DNA from: Physella acuta
Lineage: Eukaryota > Mollusca > Gastropoda > Physidae
DNA: 64,000 bases
Direction of reading: 5' to 3'
NCBI RefSeq assembly: GCF_028476545.1
Contig: NW_026731828.1
Coordinates: 270,501 to 334,500, forward strand
Position numbers and translations under genes: made by a program. Position 1 is the stretch's first letter; each line of letters begins with the position of its first letter. The notes under the pieces were generated by a model. That model was not told the DNA's origin. It saw only the letters and a list, made by a program, of their open reading frames with translations, and did not search any database. Below are positions 1 to 12,638 of the stretch, piece after piece.

Positions 1-3000
1 AAACAAAAAAAAAAAAAACCATTTCATATTTAGTTTATGTGGCTAAAGCTAAAAACTCTCCCATCACAATCTAGGTACAAATTTGAAAGCAAAGCAGCTA
101 TTGAAATGTATGCAAGCTTGGAAAACTGTTTATTTTATGTCATTAAAGTACAAGACTTAAGCAATGATTACTTCAGCTGGGCTCCTGGCGAGGTGACATC
201 ACTGTAAACTTATAAATAAAAAACCAACAGATAAACAATGCTGAGCTTAGCAAATAAGTAACCAATATTTTAGTCTTAGTAGTTGATATCAGTGCTATAT
301 GTCACTAGAAGGGCTTTGAGTCAATAAACATGCTACATTAATAAGCCAAATTGTTATTACAAAAAGGTGTGCACAATGTTGTAAATCCCCTATCTAGCCT
401 GGTATGTGATGAACACTTATAAATTTTTGCCCAGTTGTATTTTTTATTAAAAATTATAATAGAAATTTTAGATTTAACAGTTAGCTACTCAAAATTCTTC
501 AATATTATTTATGTATGCTTTTTTCTATTATTTTTTGGAACTTATTCTGGCAATTAACAGTTACATTTTTTTAGATTTTGAGATGTGTACAGGTATTTTA
601 CCGCCTTCAAAGACAAAATCTGGTTATTGATCAAAAAAGCTTTTAAAACTGAAACATTTTTTAGTACAGGTTAGTAAAGATCTAGTAAGAATTTTTAATA
701 CTAAGAAAATATAAAAGAAGGAAATCAGAATTTTGTATATTTTGAAATGTTGGATTCATAAATAGTCACCAGACAATTAAAAGCTTCACTTAAAAAAAGC
801 AGGAATTATGTTTTTTTGTTTTTTATGTGAGATTTTTTTTAGTTTTTTTTTTTATACACTATAACTTCAGACCTTAGAAATTAGCTCTTGATTTAAATAA
901 ATAATGATTGAAAGCTTTAAAATGGATGTAAATATAAAAAAACAAGTCAGATTATTCCTATTTCCCTATTTTTAATCCTGTTTCTTTTTTTTTAGATGTA
1001 CTCATATTTATAAGTCTAAATAAAACATTCAAGCTACTTTATTTTTCCTATGAGTTATAAAATGGTGCCCAGCGAGAAAAGTGTGTAAAATAGTATAGGC
1101 AATATAATTAGTTTTAGCCATGATTACAAATTATAGCTAATTTAATTTGGGTTATATTGTTTTAACTCTCAATATTTGAAAATAATTATAAAAAATGGGC
1201 AAATGTAAAACAAAAGGTTTAAAAAGTATATTAGCACATTGTTAAATAATACTTACAATTAGTTGTTAGAATGTTAATACCATAACAAAATATGTATTTA
1301 CTGCTAAATAAACGTAAATACTGCCACAAAATAAATAAAAACCCGAACATTACACTTTTTTTTTACTTAAGAATAAACAAAGTACACAGAAAAAATAAAC
1401 AAAGCTCATTGAAACTGAACTGTTAATTTTTTTAAATGTTCAACTACTTAAATCTTAACAGACATTTCATACAATACATAAAAAAAACTAAGAAAAAATT
1501 ATACTTATCAAATACTTGAAAAAGACAAAAGTAGAAATGGTTAAAAAAACAGAAAAATTATTAAATCATAAAAATATACTCTCTTTAAATATAACAAAGC
1601 TGAAAATCTAATTTGACTAAAATTTGCCAAAATTACTATCATAATTTTGCTTTTAAAAAAGTGATTTAAATAAATAACTTGTAATCTATAAGCTGACAAC
1701 AGAAATGTAATCAGACCAAAAAATAAACCGAACCCAACCAACTTTGAGATGTCCTCAGGCAGAATAAAATTTAGTTACTCAGGCAAACCGTGAAAGATCA
1801 CACATCATGCTGTCAAGTTATTATTGTTATAAGTGTAGTAGACAGATGTATATTCACCTTAGGTTTTAATGTTGAGGCAATCTTCCTGAAATTAGCACTT
1901 ACGTAAGCACAAAAAAGTGTTGGTGAAGTACCTAAAGTACCGACTCAAAAGAGTGCACTTCAATCAAAAAGTTAATAACCCTTAAAAAAACTTACATCCT
2001 TGTGTTTTTAATCTGTAAAATATCTTAAATTAAAAAAAAAAAGAAAATCATTATAAACCTAACATTGTAGCTTTTAAACATTTTTTTTTACTTTTCATCT
2101 AAACAATCATTTTAAATTTAACTTTTTAAAATCTGAATGTATATTTTTTTTTTAAACTTACTGTACAGCTTTGTGGGCTAAAAAAAATCAGCTTTTAGCT
2201 ATCTATATTATTTAATAATTGCTACCTTATTCGGTAATTAAATTTACAACAAACATACACAGGATAAGAATGATAAACAAGTCATCATCCAGTTTTAATG
2301 AAGTAGTACACAACAGTGAAAAAGATGACAACTGGATTTACGTCATTAGTACAAGACCTGCTCTAATGAAGCTGGTTATGGTATTACAAAATCCCTTAAT
2401 GCTACCATGCAATATTTTCATACAAAAGAGTCAGCAAACTGGAAAAATTAACTAGATACACAAAGTAAAAGGCTGCCCAAATCTTCAATGAAACCTTAGC
2501 ATCTAGATAGCTTGAAATTGTCAAGTGCAACAAAACAATAAATTATAATGCAGCTGAAAAGCCATGTACTATGTGAATGGGCGGGAAAAGCTTGGGATGA
2601 AAGTTTTCAAAATTAAAACTGGAAATTAAAGCTAATTGCAATATACTTATTTCAAACCACTGGTAAAATTACACACAAACTCTTCTAAAAAATTTAATAG
2701 ATTATTTTTAAGTTTATCATATACTATTGTCCGAAAATTGCTATTGTAGACAAACTGATGATAAAATCTGATAATATTGTAATAAAAATGTGTTATTCTT
2801 GAGCAGTAGTAATTTTGAAAACAAACGGGTAATAAAATTATACATTTATAAAATGTTACATATTCCAAGTTGAAAACTTCTATGATGTACAGATATATGC
2901 AATAATTTAGTCATTTTTTAAAATAAATTTAGTTATTCTATAAAGCAGGAAACTTAAGTGATTGTGTACATGCTTTTAAGGATTTACTGCACTGTATTCA

Positions 3001-6000
3001 GCAAGAATATTTTAGATGAGTTGATTTAATTATTTTTCTCCATCAAGTTCTTAAGAAATAAACTACTTTAAATTTAAACACTTTTAAAAATCTATATAAA
3101 TAAATTTTAGTAAACACAAAGTGATAATTCTGCAGAAATTTAGCTAACCATGTAAGTAAAAGTGTACCAGATAAAATTTTATAATCTAACATTCTTGCAA
3201 TGCTTTGGTTAATGGGACAATACCCAAGTTATTTTTATTATAGGGTGCAGTCAAACACTGTTAAAAATACAATATAATAAACAGAGGACATAAACCTTTG
3301 CAATTTTGTAGGATAATGAATTTAGAAAGTGCACCCTGCTTTGTTTCTGTAAATAATTTATGTACAGACGTGTATTTTCAACATTTTAAAATAGTAAATA
3401 AAAAGTTTCTAAAATAATCTTTAAAAATAAAAAAGCAGGGCACACTAATTTTAGATACTTTGGGAAATCTTGCAAGACAAAAATTGCTCTGGGTATATAA
3501 AATTTTGTGTTTTTGCTATAATTGATTGTTATAAATTGTTTAGCCATGATTATTTCAAGCAAAATATTTCATAGTATTAAGATTTTTTTTTAAGGAAAAT
3601 GGATTTGTGTAATTTTCTGTTTGTTTTTAGATACTTAAATTACAAATGCAGTAAACTCTTTATAAGTATGAAAGTATTAAACCCAAAGCAATGTGCAAGT
3701 TTACATCAATTACGAAACTAACTTGGAAAAAATGTGTTTGAAACTACTGTATTGGCTTTTAAGTGAGAAATTGTAAACAATTAGAATATACAGATGAGCT
3801 TTAAAATGTATAAATTTGGGATGCCATACTGTTAGGACAACCAATGACACAACAGAAAAAAAGCAAGAACACTAATAACTGCAGATGCGTTAAATGAATA
3901 GAAAAAGAAAAAAAATTATAATAAATCTACAACTCCTGAGTACCTTAATGACCACCTAGAAAACATCAAAGACAATTTTTAAAGTTTTTTTTTACATAAA
4001 TACCTGTTGTAAGTCAAGAAAAAAGCAACAGTCAAGTCAGTATTGTATCAAAACATGCCTAAGTAATAAGGCTCTGTTCAAAATTTGAAATTTCTCCAAT
4101 ATATTAAATAAACAAAAAATATAAAGAAAACTAATTGAGACAAGAACTATTGTAAACTATACATTAATTCAAGTTAAACGTTTTAAATATACATCTGCAG
4201 ACAGAGATATAGTTCGAAATTTAAAAATAAAGGTCGGATCAAAGTGTCTACTTTTAAATGTGCTTCTAAAATTAATTTGAAGCTTTTTTCATTTGTTTGG
4301 CGTAAAAGTTTTAATTTTAATTATTTATTACAAAATATTTTTTTAGTCATTGATGTACCTACTCTAAATCTTTATACAAATTAGAAGCTACAAGAAATAT
4401 AGTTTTAATTTTAAACAAGGTTAAAATGTCACTTTAAATAATTATGCTTTGGACTCACCTGCATATTTCTCACAATATATAGTCACACAAAATAGGATTT
4501 TAATCTAATTACTTACCATTATTTACCATAACTTCAAACAAATTTTTTCATAAAACTTCATTGTTCAATAGTACACAAGCATTTATAATTTACAGTGTTT
4601 GAAAACTCATAATCACTTTTTAGATCTTCCTACATTTAAATGTTAAATTGTTAAAAAGAACACAGCCCCACTTTGTTAGTGCCATAATTAGGTAGAGTAG
4701 TCTAAAACCAAAATATATATATATATAAATTTATAAATAAATGAGGGGAATTGACTTAAGATGAAAAAGACAACATAAACATCTAACAGTATTGAAGTTT
4801 GAACTATCAATATTGTTTCAGCCATAAAAACCAGACAACAGTTATGAAAGATGCAAACTGGACTTGCAAAAGATCATGTATTGGTACTCTGTCCACAAAA
4901 ACAATATATATTCAAAATAGTGCCTTTAAGATTTATAGTCGATTTGCAAACCAATAAACATTAATGTAAAATAAATCAATGCAAAGATCTGCATGCTAGA
5001 AAACTAAATCAGCGCTCATTTTTTCCATGACCTTTTGCTGTATATTTTTTTTAGAATAGGGATCAAACAACCTCATCAGGACAACAAGACACACCCTCAG
5101 TCTCATGCACTGCTAAGTAAATGGTGAATTTGTTTTTCAACGGGATATTTCTTGAATTTTTTATTACAAAAGTCCTAGGTGATATTTAAAATGAAATATC
5201 CTCTAATTATTTAACAAAACTATAGATCATTCTTCTTAGTGACAAGAAAATGGAAATGTTTGTACAACAGCAACTAACTGCAACTATTCACCAAATTCAC
5301 TCCAGTAGGTGAATATAACAAGAAAAATGTAACTTTAACTGAAGGAAATCAGGAATAAATGTTACAGCAAATGTCATCTTCATACTATTTAGGCACATTA
5401 ACCAGTTCTAAAAGAGAAACAAAAGAAAGGTTAAACGTTCTACTGTTTTAGAGTAGGGAATAAATCCTTTCCAACAGTGTTAGATAAAGCAACAATAATG
5501 CAGTCTCATCAAATTCACATCTTGAATTGTTAAAATTAGTAAGACTAACAGTTTATTTACTAAAGATTTAGAAATAAAGTTTAAAATTGCAAAACAAATA
5601 TCTATGTACAGTGACATTTCTTGGCACACTTGTGAAACACACAACAAATACATAAAACAGTCATCATTATTGGAAATGCGTTCCATTTTCAGTTTATTTT
5701 TCCCTTTCCAACTTAGTTCTATTTGCATTACTGAAACTTTTCACTTTTATAAAACTGCATTAATAAATTAAATATTAGACACAACTTTAGAGTAAATTTA
5801 TTAGATTCATTAAGTCATTATTAACTTAAAAACTTGTTTAACAGCAGAAGAATCTGGCAATTTTCTAAATAAACAATATAATCAGGACTTGTATATGATG
5901 TAAGTAAAGAATAAAGTCTAAGAAAAAGAGAAAGCAGGCCCTAAAACAACTATAAACAATTAATGAGGTTTTAAAGCATGCAGAAGCGTCAACCATGAGA

Positions 6001-7370
6001 CAGGGTTATAATAGATATTCTGGATTAAAATTATTTGCTAACTTTATTATGTCATATTATTGAAGTTATTAACAATGTTTAAAAAAATAAAAAATAAATG
6101 GTACACAGGATGCAGGAACTAATACTGTTGTGTGTATCAAAGAGGGAATAGAGAGATGACCATGATAAAATGCATACTAATAGAAGTTAATAGCTTTTTT
6201 TTTTTTAAATTAACTCAGTAAATATTATCCCAAACAAGCAAGAAATGCCTTGAACATACTTCACAGGTAAGTGCACATATTATAACTTGCTATGCTTTTC
6301 TATCTTTAAGTAAGTATTTTTTTGAAACATAAGTTACAAAAAAAACAGAAGTTGTAAACATGTGAAGGAATTAGCCTCTAATAAAGACATTAAATAAGCA
6401 AGAAAATTATTTTAAAATAAAAAAACAAAAATTTTAAAAGAAGAAAATTACTGATCCCAAAAAATTAGCATGCACACCAAAATGGTGGCATGAGATGACA
6501 AAGCTGTTGTGTAATATACCAAGACCTTTTTAATAATTTTCAGTTGTAATGGTCGTTAGTTGTAAATTCTACATCCAACAGTTGCATGGTTTATCCTAAT
6601 GCAAATGTTTATTTTTTTCTTATATAAATTAACACCTTACCTGTTATATTTATAATTTGTGTTGCTAATAATTATGATTTTTACAAAATTTGCAATTAAA
6701 TTTATAAAGTAATGAGAATTAAAACAGTCAGTCACACCATTTTGTAAGATGTTGCGATTGGCTACTAAGCCAGGATCGGCTGGTGTAATACAAAAATTAT
6801 GGTTGATATGAACCAATTATACTCACTAAGTAGATCCATTGAAAAGGGACAGACAGGCTTAATCCTGAAATTTTCAGCCGAGAATCAGCCATATTAAATA
6901 TCAATGTAATTACTATAGTGAGAAAACAAAGTACTTCTTGTTTGGTCGGAACCAGGCTATATGAGATATTAGAAGACACTGAATCTTGATAACACTAAAT
7001 GTATAACAAAAATGGGAGCAATGCTAGTTTATAAACACACGGACATCACAGGACACTACAGCTTGCTGCCTGAAGGCCATGATGAGCCTGGAAATCACAG
7101 AAACAAGTAAGCCCAGAAAAGCTGTGTGCCAAAATCAGTCACACTGATTCCTTCAAAACTTCTTTGATAAGAAAAAAAAATTGTCCAAATGTTTGTGATT
7201 TTTTAAATAATGTGCATACAAAACATTTATTATGTGTGGATTCTAGGATCTATATAAAAAGCTTTTTCTATATTCCTTTTTGAAATAAATTTAGGGCCTG
7301 AGTAATTTCACTGAAGAGTTGATCATTTTTCCTCACAACTTAGATTGTTTAAACATAATTATTCTACCTT
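1..7370. other. AT-rich stretch without recognisable genes; UTR- or intron-like
   Basis: No exon with a recognisable protein family was found on either strand. The stretch is very AT-rich and lacks the SINE, hAT, TAGATC and poly-G elements that crowd the rest of the window. In this it resembles the 3' UTR zones of the convergent genes at 35.5-40.4 kb. Inference: it could be a very long 3' UTR or an intron of a gene that extends beyond the left edge. Short ORFs here (up to 82 codons) show no family resemblance and are taken as chance. Confidence 0.4.
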
Positions 7371-7374
7371 TTTC

Positions 7375-7482
7375 TTTTAGTGCTGCGTTAGCTGCCACTG
7401 CAGCCTCTCGTTTTCCACCACGCCTCATTGTTGATGATGGTGATGATTGTTCCCCTGCACTTCTTTAGGGCTGGTTAGTACC
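7375..7482 (-). other. Candidate exon, strand uncertain
   Basis: A short island of higher GC content sits in AT-rich DNA. On the - strand a frame reads an Ala/Lys-rich peptide containing MRRGGKREAAVAANAALKEK, followed by a plausible donor (AAG|GTAGAA). On the + strand the same island has a good polypyrimidine tract and acceptor (ending TTTTAG at about 7381), then a short frame ending in a stop near 7468. Both cannot be right, and I do not recognise either peptide. It may be one exon of the gene to which the left 7 kb belongs. Confidence 0.22.
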
Positions 7483-7499
7483 ATCAACCAATCACATGC

Positions 7500-10493
7500 A
7501 CTCAGCAAAGGACCAACAAGGTATGAATCTAGAATAAAAAAATGTATACAATGGCAATTTAGCCTCACCATCTAGATTTAATCAGAGAACTGGAGATATA
7601 GCTAGAGACTAATAAGAAACCAAACATTTTAAATATCACTAGTTTTAGTGATATTTAAAATGTAGGCATTTTTATCTTCCCTATACATTAAAGATTTTAG
7701 TGATTTTTTAGCATGGTCAAAATGTAAAAAAGACTTGCTCTGCCAGTTTCTTGTGAAGCAAATAAATTTTGGGATTTATGTCAAAACAAATGGGTTGCCA
7801 ATATAAAAATAATTGCATGGCTCCCTAAAAAGGCTACATTGTGGCATAAAGACAAAAAAGAAAATTGTAAAACTAGTCTGTGGGTTACAAATATGGTAAA
7901 TTTAAAATTTAAATAAAGAAAAGTAACTAGAAAATGCACTTGAAAATGTTTAAAACAAAAGTAAGTGTCAAACTGCAGACATGTTGGTGTAAATAAAACC
8001 TGAATAAGTTACAAGGGCAAGAAGTGCTGTTTAGGTTTGTGCTATTTTGTCTAAGTTTTGAAGTATTCTACTTACTCTGAAAATCAATAATTTTGACTAC
8101 ACAGATAATGAAGTACTGAAATACTAACTGTAAAGTTTACCTGAGGATAAAAATAGGAGATTATTAAAATTAATATTAATTTGAGTCAATGATAATGGTT
8201 TCAAGTTATCTGATCATTGAATGTGAAGTAAACCTAAGCAAGAGGTGTGACCATTTTGAGGAACAGTTTTTTTTTTTTCAAAAAATAAAGATTAATTTTA
8301 AGCAGCATAGACATGCTCTACTTGTTTATGACTTATGAAATACAAGACTATTTCAATGATTGAAGCTTTGCCATGGAATTATTTTTAAAATCCTAATAGA
8401 ATTATTGTACTTGCCACCATATTTTATCTTTAATATACTATTACAAATGCCATGATAAACATCATTTGATCCTTGTTTTATAAATGTAAATTTCTCAGAA
8501 AATTAATTGTTTTTAAAGTTAAAAATTACATTTTCTTATGACAAAAAAATTTGCGGGGGAGCCTTTTTTTTTCTAGTTCCGCCACTGCAAAGTAGGTCTG
8601 TGACTTAGTATTAAGAATTAGTTAGACTAGATATAAATCTAGTTTCTAAATTTACTTTAGATCTAGATTCTAGATCTAGAACTGAGTAGAATCTAGATCT
8701 AGCTAGACTAGAGTAACTCTGCCTGGCCCGACTATGCGCCTCGACTTGAACACCTCCGTAACTCTCACTATGAATAGTGATTGAACTGTTATTTCAATGT
8801 TTTATACAGAAACATTAGAATTGGTAGCAAATATGTCCATTTATATAAAACTTTGATCCATTGAATTACCCACAGTGGGATATGAGCAATTAAAAGCAAC
8901 CCGTCATGTAGGTGGCCATTTTTTTGTTGCCGGGACAAGCAAAGCCTCTTCCCGACTTAGCGCCTTTTTAAAACAATGTTTAGTTTTTTTTTTCCAGAAA
9001 AAAATGAACTGAAATTGAATGGGATAGGCTACAGAACATATATGATTATAAAAAATGCTATTTTCTTTACTAAACTATAGTAAACCATAACACAGTAATT
9101 ATTCTAGCATTTTATTGGGAAGAGTTATCTCCCCTATTTTTTTTCCATTGTTATAAATTATATTATTTTTGGCATTTAAAAACAAATACACACTAAAACA
9201 AAACTACACACATAAGTACAAGATTATTTAGGCCTATTCAAATGAGCTGAAAAAAACAGCAAAAATATGACTAGAAGTCGGATGGAGGAAAGACCAATCG
9301 GGTGGAGCCAAAACCGGGAAAATTGTGTTCGGGTCCAGGATGACTGAGTCGGTTTCGGGGCATATTTTAAAAGTTTTATTGCGAATGGAAAAAAAAGGGA
9401 ATACATATTTTTATTCTTCTTTGACTGGGAGAGTATTTCTAGATCTATAATTTTTGGTTTTCATTCTATGTCAAATGGTAACGAAATTAGGTGTCTCGAG
9501 CCGGAAAGGAGTCTCCGTTTCGGGCTAAGGGTGTTCGGAGCTGGTAATGTTACTCTATAAAAACTAAATAAGCTAAAATTTGCTAAAATCATCAGTCCAG
9601 TCCGAGACATCAGACTCATCAGTTCATCAAGAGAAAAAAAGTTCATCTGATTCTTTGATTATTTTATATTTTGGGCACACAAAAATAAAAATGGCCATAG
9701 ACCTAGATCTATAGATTCTAGGCCTAAATAAAAAATTAGTCCTAGGCTACATCCTAACTAGATTTAGATTTGGTAGAGTCTAGTAAATTCTAAATCTAGA
9801 TCAAACAAATAATGAAATATCGGTCAACCGCTACTGTGCTGACGGTATCGGCAATGAGAATTTTATTTACGACGGTGCTGATTGACACAATAAGATATCT
9901 TAACCTTGCTTTAAAAACTCACCATCTTGGTAATAATACGATTAACATCATAAACAATACTGCATTAAACAAAACTGCGACAATAACTCTTAAATAATAA
10001 AGTTCGTAACAATTAATAGCACTTATTTTAATGCATTGCTACAATCAGAACGACAAGGTCGACAGCCATATTTAATCATTGCATAGCAATATACGGAAGA
10101 GGGTGATTGGTTAAATTTTTAAGTCCGGAATGCTTCGCAAATTTCCGTCACATAACATTAGGGCTCAGCCAGTCGTAGCTTTAACTACCGATCTGGATCT
10201 AGATTTATAGAACTAGTCTGGATCTAGATCTAGATCTAGATTCTAGATCTAGATTCTCTAGAGCTAGAAATAAACGTAACCGAGTTATAATTTTAATTTT
10301 CGGTCGTTTGCATAGAAAATGGCGACACAAATTATTTTGTTCCGCGTGGGGTTGTTTTTTTGTGTAGCTAAACCTTGTTAGAATTATCTACGAGTATTAT
10401 CTGTTAATTATAGATTCTAGACAATTCTAAATTCCAGCTGTGGTTCTCATAAAAATCCATCACTATCTCCAATGTCCCCATCACTAAAAAGGC
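7500..10493. other. Intergenic DNA, no gene seen
   Basis: Mostly AT-rich sequence. It contains TAGATC-type arrays near 8630-8710 and 10190-10262, plus scattered T and A runs. ORFs of about 60 codons at 9224-9997 have no recognisable family, splice context or composition that would support a gene. No promoter could be assigned. Confidence 0.5.
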
Positions 10494-10501
10494 CATAGGC
10501 C

Positions 10502-11940
10502 CAGAGGCGTAGCGATCCATTCCGGCGCCCGGGGCGAAATATCCATCTTGCGCCCCCCCCCCCCTTAATTTTTACTTTCTCGTAAATACGAAGTATAGAG
10601 AAAGTCTTGTAATCGTGCAAAAAAAAAATCGAGATTTTTACAAATCTCGACGTTTTACACCTCACTGATACGGAAAAACATAATTTTGCAATCTTGTCCG
10701 TATGTCTGTCTGTCTGTCTGTCTGTCCGTGTGTAAACACGATAACTTGAGTACCGTTACAGCTAGGTTGATGAAATTTCATATATAAGTATTTTATCAAA
10801 ATCGTAGATCCGTATCAACTTTTGTGCGATTTCCGATAACCGGAAGTGGTACTTTTCCTACTTTGAATTTTTCAAAAGCCTATAACTTGAGTACTATTTC
10901 AGATAGATAAATGAAATTTCACATGTAAGTAAAAGATCTAATTCTCTACCTTCTGTTAAATTTTGAGTAATTTCCGTTGACTGGAAGCAGTACTTTACGC
11001 TACTTCCGATTTCTCAAAAAACTAATGTAAATTTTAAAAGTACTAATAATATTGCGCACTATTATGCGCTTTTTTATTTGGCGTTCACTTGGTGTGCAAT
11101 TAATTTGTCTACGGGATTTTATTCTATTTTTAAAACTTTAAGTATTTAAAATGGATTCAAAATCATGTCTATAGCCCGAGTTCCCATCCCCTGTTATTTT
11201 ATATTAGAATATTCGAGAAAGTTTAGGGGAGATCACTCCCGGTTTATTATATATAGTTATTCAGTCTGTAAAGCCAAGTAACAGTCTATTTTTAGCGCAA
11301 TTTCCATACGGACAATTGCGATTATTAACTCGTCATTTCCTGATGTATGAATGGATGGATGTGTGTCCGCAGCTTTAAGTCGTATCTCCTCCTCAACGAA
11401 ACAATATCGAGAACTAGTTCCAAAAGCAAATATGTTAAGTAAGCTCCAAGGATGATTGAATTCCCGGAATTCCTTCCTGGATTTCCCGGAAAAGCCAAAA
11501 AACCTCAAACAAATGCAGTTTTTGGTCCATATCTCGGCAACCAGACCACTTAGCGACTTGAAACATTTACCAATCGATTCCTGCCGTAATTTAGAACAAT
11601 ATTGCCGAAGAAAGTTTTCAAAAATATCCTTTCGTTCGGTCACAAAAAATTAATTAAGAATTTTTAAACTGAGCATCGTGTAGGCCTAGGATGATATTTT
11701 TAATTTAAACTGAGCATCGTGTAGGTTTTTTGCGCAAAAAATATCCTTTCGTTCGGTCACAAAAAAATAAAAATTGCTATGGATAACATAAAGAAATTGC
11801 GCTTAAATTGTCACTAGACTTTTTATTATTTTTAAAATTCCGACTGTGTAACTCTGATTGAGCTTTACTTTTTTGTCTACCCCCTATGAGTCGGCGCCCG
11901 TTGCGGTCGGCCCACCCGCCCTCACCAAGCTACGCCTCTG
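10502..11940. mobile_element. Non-autonomous hAT-type DNA transposon, 1.44 kb
   Basis: The ends are perfect 12-bp inverted repeats, CAGAGGCGTAGC at 10502 and its complement ending at 11940. The element is flanked by a perfect 8-bp target duplication, CATAGGCC (10494-10501 and 11941-11948). An 8-bp duplication and CAG...CTG ends are the hAT signature. No transposase remains. The interior contains a copy of the ~0.7-kb structured repeat (about 10567-11253). It also has a short direct duplication with ACTGAGCATCGTGTAGG near 11667 and 11708. Confidence 0.88.
10567..11253 (+). repeat. Structured ~0.7-kb interspersed repeat, copy 1
   Basis: The repeat opens with a fold-back block (TTACTTTCTCGTA ... 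GAGAAAGT), then a second small hairpin (TCGAGATTT...AAATCTCGA), a TCTG/TGTG run, and two related internal blocks around AACTTGAGTAC. It ends with GGGGAGATCACTCCCGG. The same layout recurs at 12022-12262 (5' part only), 47826-48615, and on the - strand at 41184-42290. No ORF is conserved between copies, so it is non-coding. The class is unknown. Confidence 0.8.
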
Positions 11941-12021
11941 CATAGGCCTAGCCCCCACTCCTCATCAAATTGACTTCACACCTGAGCATACCTCAAAATG
12001 TTGTTGTTTTTTTTTTTTTTA

Positions 12022-12164
12022 CTTTTTCGTATATAGGCCTACAGAGTATAGAGAAAGTATTGTAATCGTGAAAAAAAAAAAAAAGAATCGAGATTTTTGC
12101 AAATCTCGACGTTTTACACCTCCCTGAGTCGGAAAAAAATATTTTGCAATCTTGTCCGTATGTC

Positions 12165-12197
<33 letters not shown>

Positions 12198-12262
12198 TTA
12201 TGTGTGTCTGTAAACACGATAACTTGAGTATCGTTACAGCTAGGTTTATGAAATTCCATACG
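12022..12262 (+). repeat. Structured ~0.7-kb repeat, 5' fragment (copy 2)
   Basis: It matches the first ~240 bp of the family: the fold-back start, the TCGAGATTT hairpin, a long TG run, then AACTTGAGTA and CTAGGTT. It stops after the segment resembling ATGAAATT, where a different repeat begins. The short ORFs on both strands here are the repeat read through and are not genes. Confidence 0.75.
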
Positions 12263-12285
12263 GACCCCACTCCCCCCTACGATCA

Positions 12286-12383
12286 GCGTGACGTCATTTA
12301 TGGACGACCCCCCCTAGTGTGACGCCATTTATGGACGACCCCCCCTAGTGTGACGCCATTTATGGACGACCCCCCCCCCCCCT
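12286..12383. repeat. Three tandem ~31-bp units resembling a foldback-element terminus
   Basis: The unit is about GTGACGYCATTTATGGACGA followed by a C-run and TAGT, with starts near 12288, 12319 and 12350. The same sequence forms the ends of the foldback elements at 42979-43372 and 55690-55862. The array lies about 250 bp upstream of the acyl-CoA dehydrogenase start codon and carries TGACGTCA-like (CRE-like) cores. A regulatory role is only a possibility. Confidence 0.7.
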
Positions 12384-12638
12384 AAAGTGGTTATATGATA
12401 TTTTTTTGTCGGGAGGTAATATGTCGGGAGCCAATAAGTCAGACCCCTTTTGTCGTGGCTTGACTGGGTTGTTTTGACGGGGTCGTTTAGTCACGGGTCG
12501 TTCCATCTCGATCGGAGTAAAATTGGCAGTAAAAATTTTTTTTATCAGAAATGAACTTTGGCCTATGACGTTTATGAGCGAACTGTATATAAACAAGTTA
12601 GGTAAGAGGAGAGTATTTTGGCTTAGTCAGTCAGAGCG

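Noticed and set aside
11257-11643. 128-codon - strand ORF inside the hAT element
   Set aside because: It overlaps an equally long + strand frame, lies within mobile DNA, shows no domain, and has no supporting splice or start context.
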